NCBI GenBank assembly: GCA_024421095.1
Contig: JAHQYM010000016.1
Span: 1-37,889, forward strand
Reading direction: 5' to 3'
Source: Acidimicrobiia bacterium
GTDB lineage: Bacteria > Actinomycetota > Acidimicrobiia > Acidimicrobiales > Aldehydirespiratoraceae
DNA: 37,889 nt
Each line of letters begins with the position of its first letter. Position 1 is the first letter of the stretch. Below are positions 36,771 to 37,889 of the stretch, in pieces. The notes under the pieces were generated by a model. It saw only the letters and a list, made by a program, of their open reading frames with translations. It ran no database searches and had not been told where the DNA came from. Both the position numbers and the translations under genes were made by a program.

Positions 36771-37028
36771 TCAGTGACGCTCGTCGTGTCGCATCTCCAA
36801 CAGCACCTGAGACAGTGCTGGACCTTTCTCGGGGACCGGCAGAGGCGCTGGAGGGCCGCGGCCCGCGTCGATCAATGCGCGCAACCGTGACTTCGGGATC
36901 GTAGTCATCCGGGCGACCGGATGTCCTCGATCGGTAATTGTCACCGTCTCGCCAGAGGCAGCCTCGGCAACGACCGCCGAAGCATTCTGTTTCAATGCAC
37001 GAATCCCGACTTCAGACATGTGCTTCAT
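36771..37028 (-). CDS. Phd/YefM-family antitoxin
   Basis: VGIRALKQNASAVVAEAASGETVTITDRGHPVARMTTI; directly upstream of the PIN toxin. Confidence 0.9.
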   Translation of the reverse strand: MKHMSEVGIRALKQNASAVVAEAASGETVTITDRGHPVARMTTIPKSRLRALIDAGRGPPAPLPVPEKGPALSQVLLEMRHDERH

Positions 37029-37155
37029 GGTAGCACATCCCCCTCCCCTCCGCAGTCAAAAACTTCTTGTAGCTTCTTTGCTGAGAACCCATCGGACGCA
37101 GGCTCTTTCTAAAACCAACAACGCTGCCCGATGTAGCGTATAGAAACCCAGAATC

Positions 37156-37208
37156 TGTCGCGCGAGGTCAGACGCAACCCACTGAGGTGCGTCTGACTCT
37201 TCGCGACA
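37156..37208. other. Long stem-loop (possible terminator)
   Basis: TGTCGCG...CGCGACA outer arms and GTCAGACGCA...TGCGTCTGAC inner arms; GGGTTTTTC follows on + strand. Confidence 0.6.
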
Positions 37209-37656
37209 AGTTGCGGGTTTTTCAAGTCGCATCGGTGGGTGGTTGGTGGTTGGTTGGGTTTTGTGTTTTTGGGTGCCGTGTGTTGGTGTTGGTGTTGTGT
37301 GGAGGGTCGGACGCGTGCGCTGGTTCGCGGGTCGGAACGAACACATGCAACCCTGGGGTGTGGCCCGATTTGCTGTGTGGTGTGTCGGAGGTTTCGTCGT
37401 GACGGTAGAGCCCAACGTCGGTGAAGTTTTTGTTGTCGGTGTGTTGGACACGAATCCCGTCGGTTTCAGAGACATCCAAAATGTTGAGGCACCCGACACA
37501 GATCCCGTTTCGAACGGCACATTTGGGGTGAAGCCCGAGGCTAGCAGATGTGTGGCGTGGGTTCTGGGTTTGTGGAATAGTCAAAGTGATTCATCGCTTC
37601 AATCGTCAGTGCCCCAATATCTTGTTTGTTTCACGGTTTCTTGTGAAGTGTTGTGT

Positions 37657-37889
37657 TTAGGGGCCGTTTGGTGGGTTGTTGGGGTTGGTGATTTGGTAGC
37701 CGGTTTTGGTTTTGGTGACGATGTAGCCGCGGTCGTGGATGTTGTGGTGGCATAGTGGGCAAGCCAAGCACATTTTGTCGATGTCTGTGTGTCCGCCTTG
37801 TTCCCAGGGTTTGATGTGATGAATTTCGCAGCGTTGCGGCCCGACGGTGCAGTGTTCGCCTCGGCAGTGCCGGTCGCGGGCGATAATCG
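37657..37889 (-). CDS. C-terminal end of HNH endonuclease (DUF222/13E12-type), truncated by window end
   Basis: Reverse-strand reading IIARDRHCRGEHCTVGPQRCEIHHIKPWEQGGHTDIDKMCLACPLCHHNIHDRGYIVTKTKTGYQITNPNNPPNGP*; not in ORF list because its start is outside the window. Confidence 0.85.
   Translation of the reverse strand, partial: IIARDRHCRGEHCTVGPQRCEIHHIKPWEQGGHTDIDKMCLACPLCHHNIHDRGYIVTKTKTGYQITNPNNPPNGP

Noticed and set aside
37222-37584. Overlapping ORFs on both strands between the antitoxin and HNH genes
   Set aside because: TG/AC-biased sequence gives open frames on both strands; no recognisable domain
1-37889. CRISPR array, rRNA, complete transposase or prophage
   Set aside because: No regularly spaced repeats with unique spacers, no rRNA-like sequence and no recognisable transposase or integrase seen

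Overview
Actinobacterial-type chromosomal window; the WhiB, NfeD and paired ArsA-like ATPases, FxsA and selA/selB content suggests an Acidimicrobiia-like lineage, but taxonomy is inference. About 0-27.6 kb is mostly ordinary metabolic and housekeeping content: a glycine-betaine ABC transporter (ProV end, ProW-like with a large C-terminal membrane extension, ProX), Mrp/ApbC ATPase, FxsA, selenocysteine machinery SelA/SelB, WhiB, NfeD, two ArsA-like ATPases, STAS and receiver proteins, tRNA-Pro(CGG) and a fatty acid hydroxylase. From 16.9 to 27.6 kb lies a coherent catabolic cluster: CUT1-type ABC importer, SMP-30 lactonase, IclR regulator, D-threonine-aldolase/D-serine-dehydratase-like PLP enzyme, KDG-kinase-like PfkB, N-acyl-D-amino-acid deacylase and RidA. 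Both of its promoter regions carry a related 35-bp operator-like element. I propose it degrades N-acetyl-D-glucosaminate/D-glucosaminate (oxidised chitin/GlcNAc). From 27.7 kb to the end is an accessory region: a truncated cadherin-like surface protein, a small wHTH protein, decayed M24 peptidase and class V aminotransferase genes, a Phd/VapC toxin-antitoxin pair and an HNH nuclease end. It also holds the most interesting element: a translationally coupled minus-strand operon encoding an SF1 helicase, a DarT-like (DUF4433) DNA ADP-ribosyltransferase and an ADP-ribosylglycohydrolase (DraG/ARH fold, in place of the usual macrodomain DarG), possibly followed by a PPOX-family flavoprotein. All assignments come from reading the sequence; no database search was run.
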